Assembly: GCA_934045905.1 (NCBI GenBank)
Contig: OW203766.1
Location: 19,896,309 to 19,960,308, forward strand
Direction: 5' to 3'
Length of the DNA stretch: 64,000 nucleotides
Origin: Leuctra nigra
Taxonomy: Eukaryota > Arthropoda > Insecta > Plecoptera > Leuctridae
In this document: one piece after another, positions 12,061 to 25,420 of the stretch
Numbering within the stretch: the stretch's first letter is position 1
Layout: the number at the start of each line of letters is the position of its first letter
Made by a program: the position numbers and the translations under genes
The notes under the pieces: model-generated
What the model was told of the DNA's origin: nothing
Databases searched by the model: none
The model's input: the letters and a program-made list of their open reading frames with translations, nothing else

Positions 12061-13840
12061 TATATAAATCACTTAATATTGTGTACACCAATAAAAATTC
12101 GTGTTTAAATATAGTTCACCATGACAAAAACAACAACAATGTGAAACATATTGTTATCTAAGGAATGTTTATTTCAGGTGTTTATCTTCCTGATGTAAAA
12201 TCTAGAAGCGAAATCTCAAAATTAATTAACTAATAACGGTTTTTACAGCATAATTCACACTTATTAGAGTTCAAGGGACAATGGCAGGTAATTGTTTAGG
12301 TAGTACAGTTTGAGAAAAGTAGTCAGAAAGAAAGTTACGCCCAGCTAATGAAAGTCAAATGGAAACATTTTACTCGCATGTTATTTCCATATTGTTATTT
12401 TATTTTTAAATAGCTCGGCAGTTGTATATTTACATGGGCAATTAAGTGTAGACGGTGTATAATTGTGTACTAAATCGTCCAAGTGTGAAATTATTGGACG
12501 CACCTTGACAGTTAAATACCGGCACCTCCACTAGTGTTTCAAACGTTTACTCAAATTCAAAATTATATTCGTTTTCTGATGGCGGAACAATTTTACTTTT
12601 GCGAAGGTTTCGGGCTTACCTTGGGAAATAAAATTATAAATGGATTAAAAAGCAATTAATTCATAATTAATAGAATTTTGGTTAAACGAAGAGTTTAATG
12701 CTACAATAATTACTCTTTTAATGCGCAAAAAAAATGTTGATGTAATAATTGAACTGATGTAACATATTTGCAGTAAATGTAACTAAAATCTATAGTCAAT
12801 GTTTGTAAATTAGTAAATTGTAAATCGTTAATATTTTCAATTTACCTATACTAAACAGATTGGAAGTTTCTGAATATGAATGAATTTAGATCTCAACTTT
12901 TCCAGTTTTCAAGCATATTTCATTTCTGAATATAATTAGATAAATAAAAGTTGCATTTCATACTGCAGCTTACAATTTTTAAATTATAAATTCATACAAA
13001 CCGCTTAGCTATATTCGTATAAAAAATGCACGCCGTTGCCATTTTCCCCACTTAAAACCATCCCGATGTAATGCAATTCTTTTCATAAAAGTCATGTATC
13101 ACTCCAAAACATCCACCATATTTGGAGTTAGCAAGTCCATTTAACGAGAAAATCGTGACCACTGCACTCAACAAGCAAATCGCAACGCCAGCCAAGAATG
13201 TACACTCACTAGACCAATGACAGCAGACGTATGTTTTAACACGCCAGTGTGTCATTTCACTTAATTACAATCATTGTCCACTGCACTGGCGGTCATTTAG
13301 AAGATATATCATAAGTCGTTACTCACACGTGGCAGGCGAAATATGACGGATTTTAGAAGGTTTTAATGTAATGTTACATGGTCATACCGGCAGGATCTTT
13401 GCAGGGCAATTTCCAAAATATGTAATTTTAAATACAAATAATGATATTAATGCATAAACTGATTGGAGGCCGATATTATAAATTCCAAATCAGATAAAAT
13501 TCGAATGTTGGGTAATTTTACGAACACATTTATCAGCAAAATTAATATGTATTTAGTTGATTTTCATTAATTGCGACCTGCAATACTAATATCATCGAAA
13601 TACAAAAAGTATCGCGCGGTCAATTTTTGGATTTAAAAAAAAATATCGAGTTTGGTATGTTGAAATGACTACCATTTTGAGTAAAATGATGGATAAAATA
13701 TTATGCAAAATTGCTGTCTTGTGAAAACGTTATTCAAATTGAATGAATGATCTATACAATTACTATAATGTTACTATCGTCAGCTTGAAACTGGGTGCAA
13801 CATTTCAAGCAAATTTAGTAAAGAATCTGGTTTCCAGGGG
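12061..13840. other. Intergenic DNA with nothing recognised
   Basis: AT-rich single-copy-looking sequence. Small open frames, for example 13255-13052 on the minus strand, lack coding character or splice context. Confidence 0.5.
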
Positions 13841-13858
13841 GCACAGGCGGCCCCCTTG

Positions 13859-13874
13859 CCCCCCCCCCCCCCCC
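13859..13874. repeat. C16 homopolymer in a GC-rich patch
   Basis: Sixteen C residues follow GGGGGCACAGGCGGCCCCC and precede TACATGCCGGCGCCCATGG. The patch sits abruptly in AT-rich DNA and may be the end of an old transposon, but no partner end was identified. Confidence 0.7.
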
Positions 13875-14116
13875 TACATGCCGGCGCCCATGGTCAGATA
13901 AACCGTATGAAGTAGCTGTGGGCGAAAGTCAGTCAGCAGGACCGAGTTCGAGTCCAGTGACCAAGTAGCATGATTGTGTAGTAGCAGGATTCAGAAGGCA
14001 GATTATAAGCACATGATGTTATACTCAATGGCAGAAGAATGAAAAGGAAATTGCGATTTTGAATCATTTTGGGCATGAAAAGAAGTTATAACTTAAATTA
14101 AACTTGTCTTGGTCAT

Positions 14117-14270
14117 ACCGATTTGAAATCAAGGTAAACCATAATCAGGATATGCATCCCATCGACTGAGGAACAACAACTCGATCAGAAAGTAATGCGT
14201 CGGGCTTCGAACTTCGGAGTGCAGGTTCAGAGCTTTACCACCTGAGCCAGCTTGTCCGTTGAACTTTCAT
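14117..14270 (-). mobile_element. Probable tRNA-derived SINE
   Basis: On the minus strand, an A-box-like TGGCTCAGGTGGTAAAGC is followed about 30 bases later by a B-box-like GTTCGAAGCCC, and then by a non-tRNA tail containing CTGATTATGGTTTACC and TTGATTTCAAATC. The tail resembles that at 11930-12060. The head looks like a decayed tRNA. Confidence 0.5.
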
Positions 14271-14576
14271 TAGAGTTATCTACACATTCTGAATACTCAT
14301 GATGCACTCATAATTGCAATGCACCTGCACTCCTTCTGAGAATTATGAACTGCAATGCACTTATGTTCTTTAATTAAACACGGTCTCTTCAACTGCTCAA
14401 GAGGCCCGTGCAGGCAATATAAGATTTAAAATACATTATCGAACCACGGTATAGAAGGTAGATCATACATAAAAGGCTCCATATTTGTGGGCATTTATAC
14501 ATTTCAACATGATTTAAAAGATAAATGAAGTTCGATCATTAGAATTTACCGGACTTCTATAAATGACGTTTGTACA

Positions 14577-14615
14577 ACCATAGAATAAAGAATCTGTACT
14601 TCTTTATTCTATGGT
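14577..14615. repeat. Perfect hairpin, 16-bp arms and 7-base loop
   Basis: ACCATAGAATAAAGAA pairs with TTCTTTATTCTATGGT around TCTGTAC. It may be a remnant of a larger inverted-repeat element. Confidence 0.8.
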
Positions 14616-14699
14616 ACAACCTAAAACTCGTTGAAACTTTTTAATATCCAAAAAGAATTGAGCATTTATGTAAATTATGTTCCCTTCTGTCGCAGTCAG

Positions 14700-14823
14700 G
14701 GGACCTATTCTAGAACTTTAATATCCCGATTCTGCTGGAATCCGATTCCATGCAATGTTAATCCTTATGTCCGTGAATCGGATTCCATCAGAATTGGGAA
14801 TTTTAAAGTTATAGAATAGGGCC
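14700..14823. mobile_element. MITE, about 122 bp with long terminal inverted repeats (copy 1)
   Basis: The left arm (CCTATTCTAGAACTTTAATA, then CCGATTCTGCTGGAATCCG) is inversely repeated on the right (GAATCGGATTCCATCAGAAT, then TTTAAAGTTATAGAATAGG). The same structure recurs at 46546-46672, and a right half recurs at 14903-14942. No clear target duplication. Confidence 0.75.
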
Positions 14824-15017
14824 TCTTTATTTCTAGCATAATTTACATAATATCACTGATGGGTCCAAAGAAACAATTAGAACTTTAAATAACATAGCAT
14901 CCACCAGAATTGGGAATTTTATAAGGTTATAGAATAGGGCCTCCTTATTTCTAACATAATTTACATAATATCACTGCTGGGCCCAAAGAAACAATTAGAA
15001 CTTTTAATAACATCGCA
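14789..15017. repeat. Tandem duplication, about 115-bp unit
   Basis: The unit carries the right arm of the adjacent MITE plus flanking DNA (TTTCTAGCATAATTTACATA, then AAAGAAACAATTAGAACTTT). It is present twice, at about 14789-14902 and 14903-15017, at high identity, so the duplication followed MITE insertion. Confidence 0.8.
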
Positions 15018-15021
15018 GACT

Positions 15022-15486
15022 TTATAATACGAAGTCAGCAATTGTTGAAGTCACGAATTCATTGTCAACAACAATAATCAACAAAGCACTTGACACTATA
15101 GACTTGGCATGTAGAATCACTGCTGCAGGTAATTCGTTACCCTCCTCGAAAAAAGCGGAAGCTTCTGATGTGAAGACCGTATATTGACATTTCGGAGCCA
15201 CACCTTTGTTGACGGATGGTTTAGAACTGTTCATTGTTTGTTTGGTCCTGTTTAATGCGATTTCCAACTTGTAGATGGCGTGATGATAGCTGACTTGAAC
15301 GAATCGAAATTCTGTTTTCAATTTCTGAGTTGGTGGTCTGATTTTATAACGCGCCAAAAGAAAAATCAGAATGATAGATAATGAATGAAATACTAAAATG
15401 TGAGTAACAGTACTGCATTTATTTTTGTAAAATACTAGGAAAACGCTCTGAGTAACGCGTTGATGAGCGAGCACGGATACGCGCAA
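15022..15486 (-). other. Unassigned 154-codon open frame
   Basis: Among the longer open frames in this AT-rich DNA. Its N-terminal end lies inside an interspersed repeat (family A, 15425 onward). From an internal Met the sequence is mixed and protein-like, without low complexity. No domain, promoter or splice context is recognised. It may be chance or a decayed transposon-borne frame. Confidence 0.2.
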
Positions 15487-16350
15487 TACCTCGAACCGAA
15501 ATTCTGTTTATCGAAAATGTCCTTAAAAGCCAATAATTCTTGAATTTCGTCACAGACTTGTATGAATATCTCCAACAATTCCTAAAATATTGGTCCCAAT
15601 AACCACGCAAAGTTTTAAGTTGATCGATTGAACCTTTATGATTGAACGATTCCTTGTTAATTTACAAAAATCACAGGATCTAGTTCAAAAAATATTCAAA
15701 CGGTCATATCAGTTTCATAATAATATACGTTTAAAAGTTTCTGCTCTAACAACCTTGAAGTGAAGATTCGAAGATGCCGTGAAATGTGAAATTCGAGAAA
15801 TATGACAGCCAACACGCAAAATATCCGTAAACTGTCAATAACTTTTGAATTTAAACACAGTTCAGTCTGAAAATTGTCAAAAATACGGATAATGTTGGAC
15901 CCGATGACCATGCAAATTTTTAAGTTTGTCGGTCAAACGGTTCTGGTTTAAATTTCAAAAAGCACATTAAATTTTTTTTTTTAAATTTTAACCAATGGGA
16001 CGATTTGGCTGAAAATTTGTAAAATAAGAGACAATGTTGGTCTTAATGACCATGCAAAATATAAGGTTGATCACATTTGTCGAAGACCATTTTTATTTTT
16101 TAGCCTATCAGGAGATGTTTATTTAAATTTTAACCAATTGATAGATTTCAAAAAAAATTGGGGTCAGCAAACAGAGAAGGTTGTCTCTACATGTGTGCAA
16201 AATTTCAGATCGATCGGTGAAACGGTGCGACTTCTATTGCTCCAGATAACAGCCAAAAATATAAACAAAAAAAAATCAAAAAAACAGAGGTCCGTGTCAA
16301 AAGAGTCAAAAGGAGACGCTCGCTTCGCTCGCTCAATTATCCTGTTCAGC
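15425..16350 (+). mobile_element. Interspersed repeat family A, long copy
   Basis: Starts CTAGGAAAACGCTC...AACGCGTTGATGAGCGAGCAC and ends AAAAGGAGACGCTCGCTTCG before GCTCGCTCAAT. The same start and end occur at 25421-26058. The interior is made of degenerate modules of about 150 bp, each with a GACCATGCAAAA-like block and a GATCGATCGGT-like block (near 15590, 15910, 16050, 16205). No transposase is seen, so it is probably non-autonomous; class unknown. Confidence 0.7.
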
Positions 16351-18420
16351 GCTATGATAGTACGTAGTCCTTAATTTTTATCAAAACTAAGGTTATGAAG
16401 GCTTATTGTCAAGGCAAAATAGTATTTTTAAATTAATTGCATTTGATTTGGAACAATAGTTTATGAGAATACAATACCTACTTAAAAATAGGGGATACAA
16501 TTCAGCACAGGTTTCGTAGCACTTACACAAATGCAGTAAAGATATTATGCGAGTTTCAGCGATCAAACTAAAATTACCTCGTAACTGATAATAACTCTAG
16601 TAATTACATTTCATTACGTAGCAACATTATACACAGTCTCTAATCTCTTCGATACAGTGCGCTATACGCCGTTAACTTCCGAACAAAAACAATTAAAAGA
16701 TGTAAAAACTTCTTGAACTTGGGCATGAAGCAAGCGGAAAGTTTTCCAATCTGCTGAGAGTATCCCAATAGTTTCGCGTCAAACTTCTGATCTCGTCATA
16801 AATCCCGTATCCTGCAGCAGTACTTTGTGTAGTGACGTCACATATCCAGAGTTCCAATAGGCTTCTGCAAATGACGTCACAATAAGAAGTGCTTCCAGGC
16901 GAAAATATAGGTAAATCAATTTTCTCAAGAGTATGGATATAGGTAAATATTGCATATTATTTTTTATCATCTTGTGTATCTTGCAAATTAGTAATCACTA
17001 GGAGGATGCTTAGGACCTGTGAAACGTCCAAATTGGGAGGCAAATAGTGCTGTAAAACAATTAAAAAAGGACCACAAAATCCCGAAAAAGTACCAATGAA
17101 ATTTTATGGCATGTAATATTCGTCAAAATATTATTCGATTTATCTGTTTAGGAGTTGGACTTGGAGAATGGAGAAATATATTAAAATTAACTTAAATTAT
17201 TGTATGAATGTGTCAATGTATCAAGTGTCAATGTTGATGGCCATCCAAATGGTGTATGGAAATTTTATGAATTGTGGTCTAGACCAATATTCATACAATT
17301 GTTGTAACACCAACAAACATTTCATATTATTTCCCCCAATAAATTAAGAAAATTGCAAAAAAAAACCAATAGCAAGAAAAGGACTGAATTCATCAAAAAT
17401 TGAGAAAAATGCATTTTCAGGCAAAATGAAACACATATTTTTGAAATCAGGAACACATAAAACATATTTATATATCAGTTTTAGACGTGTCTGAACAAAA
17501 AACTAAAAAGGATATGTCCTAAACATCGTAGCCCTCACTCTAAATATGAGATTGGTGGGCAGATGTTAGATTTGTGTATCCTTCTATACCTTGCAATGGG
17601 TTGCTAGGGCAACAAGTTCTACTGCTAAATGCACATAAACCTATGCAACGGTGCAATTGGCTGAGATGCAGCAATAAACTTGATACTTTATATTTTATTT
17701 TGTTCGATAATCTCGAACAGAGCACAAGGTCGTCACAAGTGGAATAACAAAGGTATGGAAATGCAGTTATAAACTATAATATTTTCAATGTTTATAGTTA
17801 TTCTAAAAAGTTAAGCCAGTAAAAACAAAAATGTCTAGTATAGGTTTTATTACAAGCCATTACAAGTTTATATCTAGTTCTTGCTTGTAAATTACTTGAA
17901 GTGTACTCAAGTTGTAACTTTTGATTAGAGTGCAAACTTACTATACAAAGTGTGATGTCCAAGTTACATATTTTTATATAGGTACCAAATTTTGCAAGCA
18001 TTAGAACTACGAAGAATAGAGAATTATCTAGATGGTTTTTTGCTTTTTAAATGGTAATTCCAGGTATTACAATGGTTGCCATGCATACAAATTGTTTATT
18101 TTTGTTAATCAATGATGAACTAATCAATGGTATAAAACCAGACATAAATATTCTGAAATGTACTGATAATACTATTTTATAAATGTATATGCAAACTTTC
18201 TGCACTCAAAGCTCTACGTGATATTCTCATATTGTTAGAATTGGTCACAAATGTAGTAGAGTTATTAACCTCCAATAGTTGGTTTGGTTGCAGTGAATGC
18301 ATCCAACCACTAACCAGGTGTGTGTATGCAGAGAGGGTTCGGAATCTCTAAGGTTTCAGTCTCCTAGCTAAAGTTTCAACACACATCGATCGCTTTGCTT
18401 TGCAGGTCATTTAAATTATA
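16351..18420. other. Intergenic DNA; two TGACGTCA sites at 16833 and 16872
   Basis: No gene recognised. Two perfect CRE-type palindromes (TGACGTCA) lie 39 bases apart at 16833-16840 and 16872-16879. The rest is AT-rich. Confidence 0.45.
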
Positions 18421-20400
18421 GATGATTCCAGCGACACGTCCCCACAACACCTTTCCTCGCGGTCCACCCACCCACACATACCTGCTCATCGTCATGCATT
18501 TTCAAACGCATCTTTTACTCATTCATGGGGAAACGAGGAGAGCGCTAGAAAGCAAAGAGGACGAGATAATTAAAACATTGTGTATGCATTGCTTTTTTTC
18601 TTGAAAGAAAGTGATCTCGTTATCTTTATTCTGTGGAGAAGTAACTAAGCATTTTCGAGGCCGATGACAAATTGCAATTAGTGATAGTAACAGAAGGTGT
18701 GCGAGGTCGTTTTAATTGGCTAATATTTGTCCACCCTAGGGTTTTAATAGTTGCAATTTTAATAATTTTTAATTTGTGATATTGATTGTATGTATCTTTG
18801 CCATGTTAGATAAATAAAAGTAGTCCTAACTTATAGTCCTAATTATAATTAACTATTAAAACGCTAGGTGTAACGTGTTGATTAGCGAGCACCGGTTAAG
18901 TGCAAAGTGATAACATAAGTGTAAAATCATGTTTTGATCAAACACCTAGCATTTAGTACATTTTGAAAAATATTTCAAAATAAGCATAAAACATTGAAGA
19001 CTTTACTGATAAATGATAAAATATTATACCAAAATGTTCATCTTGATGACTTTTCAGTTCACTTTGAAACAGTCAGAGGTCTTCGTTCATCGAGTTAACG
19101 CAACATTTAAGCTTGATCAGAGAAACTGTGTGACCTTCAGGATAACTACAGAAAAAAACGGAATGGAGAGACCTCGATCAAATGCTCACTTGCATTTGAC
19201 TGCTCACTGAAAAAATCTTAGAACATGTGGTTTGTGGCAGTTTATAAATAACTGTACCCACTCTCGTAATTTCTAACTTTTTAATAAAATATATCTAGTG
19301 TGGTAGATTATCATAAGTTATTAAATTCAATTCAAGTTACTCAGCCACATAATTGAATCTTCTTCTTGGATTGTTGAACTGAGATACCACATGAAAAGAA
19401 CGCGTGGAAAATCTCAACACAAACCAAGAAGAATGCACAGATTTCACTTGAACTTGATCAATTCAAGGTCCAGAGCATTAATACATCATTCATGTTACTT
19501 TAGGCTATAAGAATCCTCACATTGTGATCCGCTTCATCTCAAACCTCTGGCGTAACGATTATTGTGATTTACTTTATTGTTGAAAGGAATCCACGTTTTT
19601 TTTTCATCATCATCTGTGTACATCCGGTATGGAAAGCCACAAATAAGTTCACTCAACCGAAACTTTGAATGAAGTGCTTATTAGATCTTCAGTTACGATA
19701 TAAAATGAGATTATAATGTTTGTTTTCTACGTTGTAGTTAATGAGTTTAGTTAAATCGTTGGCTCTAGTTGGTGAACTTGGTTGTGTAGAGTTCAAAGGG
19801 AAATTGCTATAGTGTCACATAAGTGAAAATAGCATTTGTCATCGTTTTAAAATTAAATAACAGAACGAGCAAAGAAACGGTAAGTTTGAAATTAATAAAT
19901 ATGTGGTTTTTATATGTAATGACAGCATAGAACAAAAACGGATTTAAATAAATAATTAACTATTGCACTTTCATTCATAAATATTTAAAGCATACTTCAT
20001 TGGTTGGTAATTTACAAAAATTGGACTTTCCGGAAAAAAGTAAATTACCCTACATGATTATAATCTTACAAAATATGAATAAACTAGACAATCTCAACGA
20101 CCTATATTCCTGACTTATCAACATACATCCTATAGTTGAAAGTGTAATCTCATTAAATATGTAAAGCACTTCTTTTGAAACAGTTTAGAGTGTAGGTGTC
20201 ACCGAATAAACGAAATCGTTGTAACACTTTAACCCCGCCGTGGGTAATTTTGTGTTTGGTCGTGTTTCTCTGGCGGCGAAATCTCTTTACGTGTGATTAG
20301 CGGACGGAAATGAGTGAATGTGATTTGTCATTATGTTAATTGTCTGCACGAGTTGCTAATTGCAGTGGAACGCTGATTACAAATCTGGTAAATCCTTTTG
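18421..20400. other. Intergenic DNA; diverged family A start and an exon-like stretch
   Basis: A diverged copy of the family A start lies near 18861-18910 (AAAACGCTAGGTGTAACGTG, then TTAGCGAGCAC). At 19735-19879 a less AT-rich stretch ends in a strong donor-like AAACG|GTAAGT, a possible non-coding first exon. No coding frame is supported. Confidence 0.4.
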
Positions 20401-21999
20401 AAGGGTCATTCCGAAAATAGCGCTAGTTTAATATTCTCTTTGTTTGTATACGCAGGTAACTTTAGTATTTAGGGATGAGTTTTTAGCTAAAAATAGCGTG
20501 CAAAAGAGAATATTAAATTCCTTTTCTATTATTAGCTTCGCCCATATTGAGTTTCCACTCGAAATACACAATAGTCCTTCAGGGATTAAAAAATATTCGA
20601 ACAAAAAAATTGTTGGACCAAAAAAAGAAGTTGAAATGTTAATAGAAATAATATATTCTTTTATCTTTAGAGTGAATAAAATGAAATATTTCATTATTGT
20701 AATTTTTGTGCCAAATTCCTGTTTTCATTTTTATTTTAGTGATTGTTCTTTTTGTAATTATTTTTGTTTATTATAGTTTTCTCGCTCTTACACTTCAATT
20801 CTATAGACGTTGCGTCATGGCTCCATTCTGTCTACCTGTTAATTTCGTTCATTCATCATAATTTAATGTACATTGTTGAACACTTTACTCTCTTTAACTC
20901 TCAGTCTCATTTATGAGCAGGCAATTACGAAAAATATGAAGCCATTTGTTAAATAAAACGGTTCTCATATCTGATTTCACTTTTAATAACAGTCCACGAA
21001 AATGAGAGTTCTGAATGAAAGATGGAAAATGAAATTCAGTCTGAATCTGTGAAAATTATCAGAGAAATTAGGGTTACGATGTTTTTCCACGGTAATTAAT
21101 GTAGATGTTCAAAACATGTCTTCCTTCAGAAAGAAATGAAAAAACATTTTCTCCATGACAACTTCGCACAATTATTTAACTCTTTCAAAGAGACAACAAG
21201 ACTGGAAGTAAAAGTATTCCATTCAAACCAAATTTCATGAAAACGTCTGAAAAGAGCTGTGTTGTTAATCAATGGTACAGCGAGGATAAGGAGGAGAACA
21301 ATGCGAAGGATGTTTGAGTGAATGCATCGTTTAATATCGAACAAGGAAGTCATTATTGGAGCGACAGAAGTACAGCAGACGGTACGATTCGCAGCACGCT
21401 ATGCCATGATACGTTTTGCATGTCGGTTAATGAGACAAGCGTCGGTGAGTGATTTGGACGCTATGGAACACGGCATTTTGTGAGCGAAGCATGAGGAGAA
21501 AATATGAATACTAGGATCGAACTCGGGACCTAAGTTACGTGATGGCATGATGGGATGTCGTTGTTTTAAACTATATAAAACTATTGATTTTCATTGTTTG
21601 TCCCCAATTTTTGTAGCAGTTATTTCATGCGGCAATGTAGGTAGATTTTTTTTAAACTTTTTAGTGCATTATGACGGTAATAATTTACGTTATTATACAA
21701 ATTTTTTAGTGACATCTATAAGTACTTTATGATGGTAATAGTGGGTAGTTTTTTAAGTGATTAAATTTTACATATCCATGGATCAGGTGACCGAATTCTG
21801 TAACTTATGAAATCAGGTATTTCCGACGCTTTTCCTAATATCTACAATGTAAATCTTAGTACAAATAATTGATTTCATACAGAAATGTTTTCTTTCCCTT
21901 AAACTTAGGTCACAGAATAGAATACTGCCTTTAAATCGTGTATTGTTGTAATTTCGAGACCCCACGAATGCAACCTTCACCCAGACATCGACCCATCTC
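20401..21999. other. Intergenic DNA with nothing recognised
   Basis: Contains one short inverted pair (TTTAATATTCTCTTT near 20428 with AAAGAGAATATTAAA near 20503). The open frames of 60-110 codons are hydrophobic or low in complexity and overlap on both strands. Confidence 0.45.
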
Positions 22000-23980
22000 T
22001 GTAATACATCTTGATTAAGACTATTCAATCAACAACGCGTCAAGAGAAGCGTTTTCCTCGTCATCTCATGACGGAAAACACTTTCTCTGTCGTGATCTAT
22101 CAACAGGCATCTGCGTGCGGAGTTGGCGCCATGCGCTTGTAACGCCACACGCCTACACATCGAGATCATTGTTCCAGTCATCGGCCATGGTCTTAGCTCA
22201 TTCGCAGCCTCCGGTCCATTGCCTGATCGTATTGTACAATCTGAACTGTTCGAGAGCACGCAATCACGAGCGTTTTCGTTCGACTCTTTCAGCAATGTAT
22301 ACGCTTGGCACAACTAAAAATGATCGTTCAATAAATCTGATTGACTGAAAAATGTTAGATTGCATTATCATATGTCAGTCCAAGCGATCTCATTGTATCA
22401 TCTAGTTGACCTCTCATTTCAATGAAAATAACAAGTATTGATTGTTACGGATAATGACCAGCAGTTATTCAAATTTGTTCACTGATCGTTTTTTATTTGG
22501 CCAAGTGTTCAATACTTTTTGCGCAGTTCCTTTGAGAGTGAAATATAACTTTAGTGAACGAAGGAATTGTATAATGCAAAACTTTAGTGGACGTTATTGA
22601 ATCAATAAATATTATGTGACTATGGATCTTTATTATCTACGACGCTGTAAAATGCATGTGTGGTTCGTACTACGATGTAAATTGGAAAATGAAAATGAAT
22701 GTGGGCTAAGACTTTATCCTAACTAAATTGACTTAAAATTTTGGTGTTACCTGCACAATTATTTGTCACTAGGTATAAGGAAAACGTAAATTATACGGCA
22801 TGACAACGCTGTTTCTACAAGGAAAGTCCATGAAATGGTTGACCATTGAAAGGTAGTCGACCGTAAAACTCCACCTACTGACCAATGAGAAATTATAATG
22901 ATATAAATTAAATCTTAATTATAATAATACAGTGATAAACATCGGGCATAAATTACTAATTGTGTGATTTAACACAGCAATTTTATACTCATTTTCATTA
23001 TAATAAATGAACGGAATATAAAAACTACTGCAAGTAGGTATATATTTAGTGTATCATTTTGATAGTTTCAACACAATCATTAGTTAATGAGACACGTCAT
23101 TTTAATTACTTACCTTAAAAAACCCGTGCTCTTCTCTTGCTGTTTTATGAAGTGAATATAATTATTATAATGTTTATTCAATCCTATGCTCTTGTTTTCC
23201 ATGAAATGGCTCGGTTCTGTTTGCTCTGCTTCATGGAATCGTGTAAATATATTCCAGTGAGACTGGAGAATTTCTCTTCAGATGAGTTGTGTTTGCTCAG
23301 ATTGCAAGGGACTCGCAGAGAGATACGTGACATCTGTGAGTTGGCATTCCCAACACGCCCTCAGCACAATATCAGAGTTCAGTTAAATTACATCGAAGAC
23401 AAGTTCATACACTTTCATTGCAGGGGTTGTATACACTTTAGAATCATTTTTCTTAAAAGAAAAATGTGTCCTTCCTTAAAATTACTTAAAAATTAGTTTT
23501 ACCGCAAATATAATGTTTTTAAAATGGAACCTATTTTAGGGGAAACATCTTTATAAAGAAAAATAATAAATTTCGGACCCTATATTAACCCCTTCATTGT
23601 CGAACTGTCTCACAGAAAAATACCTCTTCCACCTTCAGAAACACCCATAATTTATAATTTTAATTAAATCTTGTGAAAATGGGAATCGTAACTTACAACA
23701 GCTTACCAGGGTGGGAACCGTACACAAATTTAACTGCAATTGAAAACAACAAAAATATTCAGACACATATTTTTTTGTTTATTTTCAACTCGGTATGTAA
23801 CGTATTCTGGGTTCAACAAAGCATGATCTCAGCTCGAAACGTAATGAATCTCGTGTCCTCCACTCGGTAGCCCGTTTTTCTCCTCAATATTATCCATGAA
23901 ATAGTTTGCAATTAGACATCCCGCTTATAGATCACGAACCTCGTGATCCCTGTTCCGCTGTTTTCTTGCTCGTTGTGCCC
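22000..23980. other. Intergenic DNA with a GC-richer patch at 22080-22310
   Basis: The patch is open on both strands (22313-22029 minus, 22123-22317 plus) but neither frame shows a domain, splice sites or codon bias. The 119-codon frame at 23137-23496 also has no recognisable motif. Nothing else stands out. Confidence 0.4.
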
Positions 23981-23983
23981 GGT

Positions 23984-24788
23984 GCGCGTATTTCCAAAGT
24001 ATACCCAGCCCCAGCGCACCGTCGACTGATTGGTGAGTCTTGGTTACGTGGTCAATGGTTGATAATCCCCTCGGTTGCGAAACTGAAAGTTACCTGTCAA
24101 AACATCTCAACCCATCATTGTCAAAGAGAAATAAGTTAGGTTATCCACAGAGGAAACGAATAAGATACGAATTAAATGTGCATCTTTAAATGTTTATAAT
24201 GCCTGAGTATTGTCTCTCTTAATAGCCCACTAGTATAGTTGCTTCCATACCATGTTACATAACATAATTAACATGTTAAACACTTTTTAATCTCACAAAA
24301 GTAAGTGTCAATTCACACCACACTTTCAGTGACTGACATTTTGTATTTTGCAAATTGCGGTGTGAATAATCTTAGCACATGTAGATGAGTGATACAATAA
24401 AATCGTATTAGAGTTCTGAAGTCGGTTACAAGGTCAACGTTTCTTCTCACCAATCTATAGTTTGCAGCTTACGTTGAACTTCAGAAGATAGTGCCAATAC
24501 TTCTTGGATAGTAGTAGGTAATAACTATAGGATTGTAATATGATATCGATAGGATTGTAGGTCTCAATGTCAATTGTCACCAAGTCACCCATATCGACAG
24601 AATCAATCAAAGGATTTTCTCACATATATAATTTGAAGATATTCTTTCTTAGAACGTGGGTTGAGAAGTTTTGACAGATAACTTTCAGTTTCGCAACCGA
24701 GGTGATCATTCAATCATGGACCGCGTGAGCAAGACACACTAATCAGTCGACGGTGCGCTGGGGCTGGGTATACTTTGGAAATACGCGC
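23984..24788. mobile_element. Inverted-repeat (foldback) element, about 135-bp arms
   Basis: The left arm (about 23984-24120) and right arm (about 24658-24788) are imperfect reverse complements. They share GTATTTCCAAAGTATACCCA, CAGCGCACCGTCGACTGATT, CGGTTGCGAAACTGAAAGTT and CTGTCAAAAC/TCTCAACCCA. About 540 bases of AT-rich DNA lie between. No transposase frame; no clear target duplication. Confidence 0.75.
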
Positions 24789-24799
24789 CCGGTGCAGCG

Positions 24800-25420
24800 T
24801 GCATAGCCTGTTGCATCTTGCGACGATCTTACGTGCTGAGGAGGAAATCAATATAGCCAGTCGTGGGAAATACACACTCGAACCTGGGACTCCGAGACAG
24901 TTACAACAAGCAAGAGAAGCGTGACAAATACGGGGAAAATAGAGAGGATATTGTGATACCGTCCCGGAGTTGAGTAGAAGTTTAATGGACGTTTACACGT
25001 TTCATTGTCGTCTGTAATTAAATTAATTAAAAAGTCTTGCGTATCTAGTACCGTTAAATTGAAGCGATTTATGTGGACAGTTATGTTAGGGTTAGTTGGT
25101 ATCGCATCGCTCGCGCCCTTAAAGTTTAAGTCTTAAATTAATTCTTAATTTTTGTTCTTGTTTTGACGGCACACAGGATTTTGAATGTATGCAACTTCTG
25201 TTCATGAAACGTGACATTCCAACATAGAACGAATGAGAATCATGCTGAGGAAGAATCGTTTTCGAACACTTACACCAATTTTGCACACCTCCCCTATAAT
25301 TATATATTAAAATAATTATTAAATACATTTTATATTAGGCAAAGTTATACTTGGTTATATTTACGTAGTAATTTGTAACAGTTATTTCTTATTTTCACGG
25401 GAAATATAGTCTCTGATTAA
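24800..25420. other. Intergenic DNA with a possible SINE-like B box
   Basis: Near 24880, the minus strand reads GGTTCGAGTGTG after CGGAGTCCCA, a weak B-box resemblance. No other feature. Confidence 0.3.

Noticed and set aside
22029..22317. GC-richer patch open on both strands
   Set aside because: No domain, splice site or codon preference favours either strand; kept only as an unexplained patch.
23137..23496. 119-codon plus frame
   Set aside because: Hydrophobic start and no recognisable motif; promoter and splice context absent.
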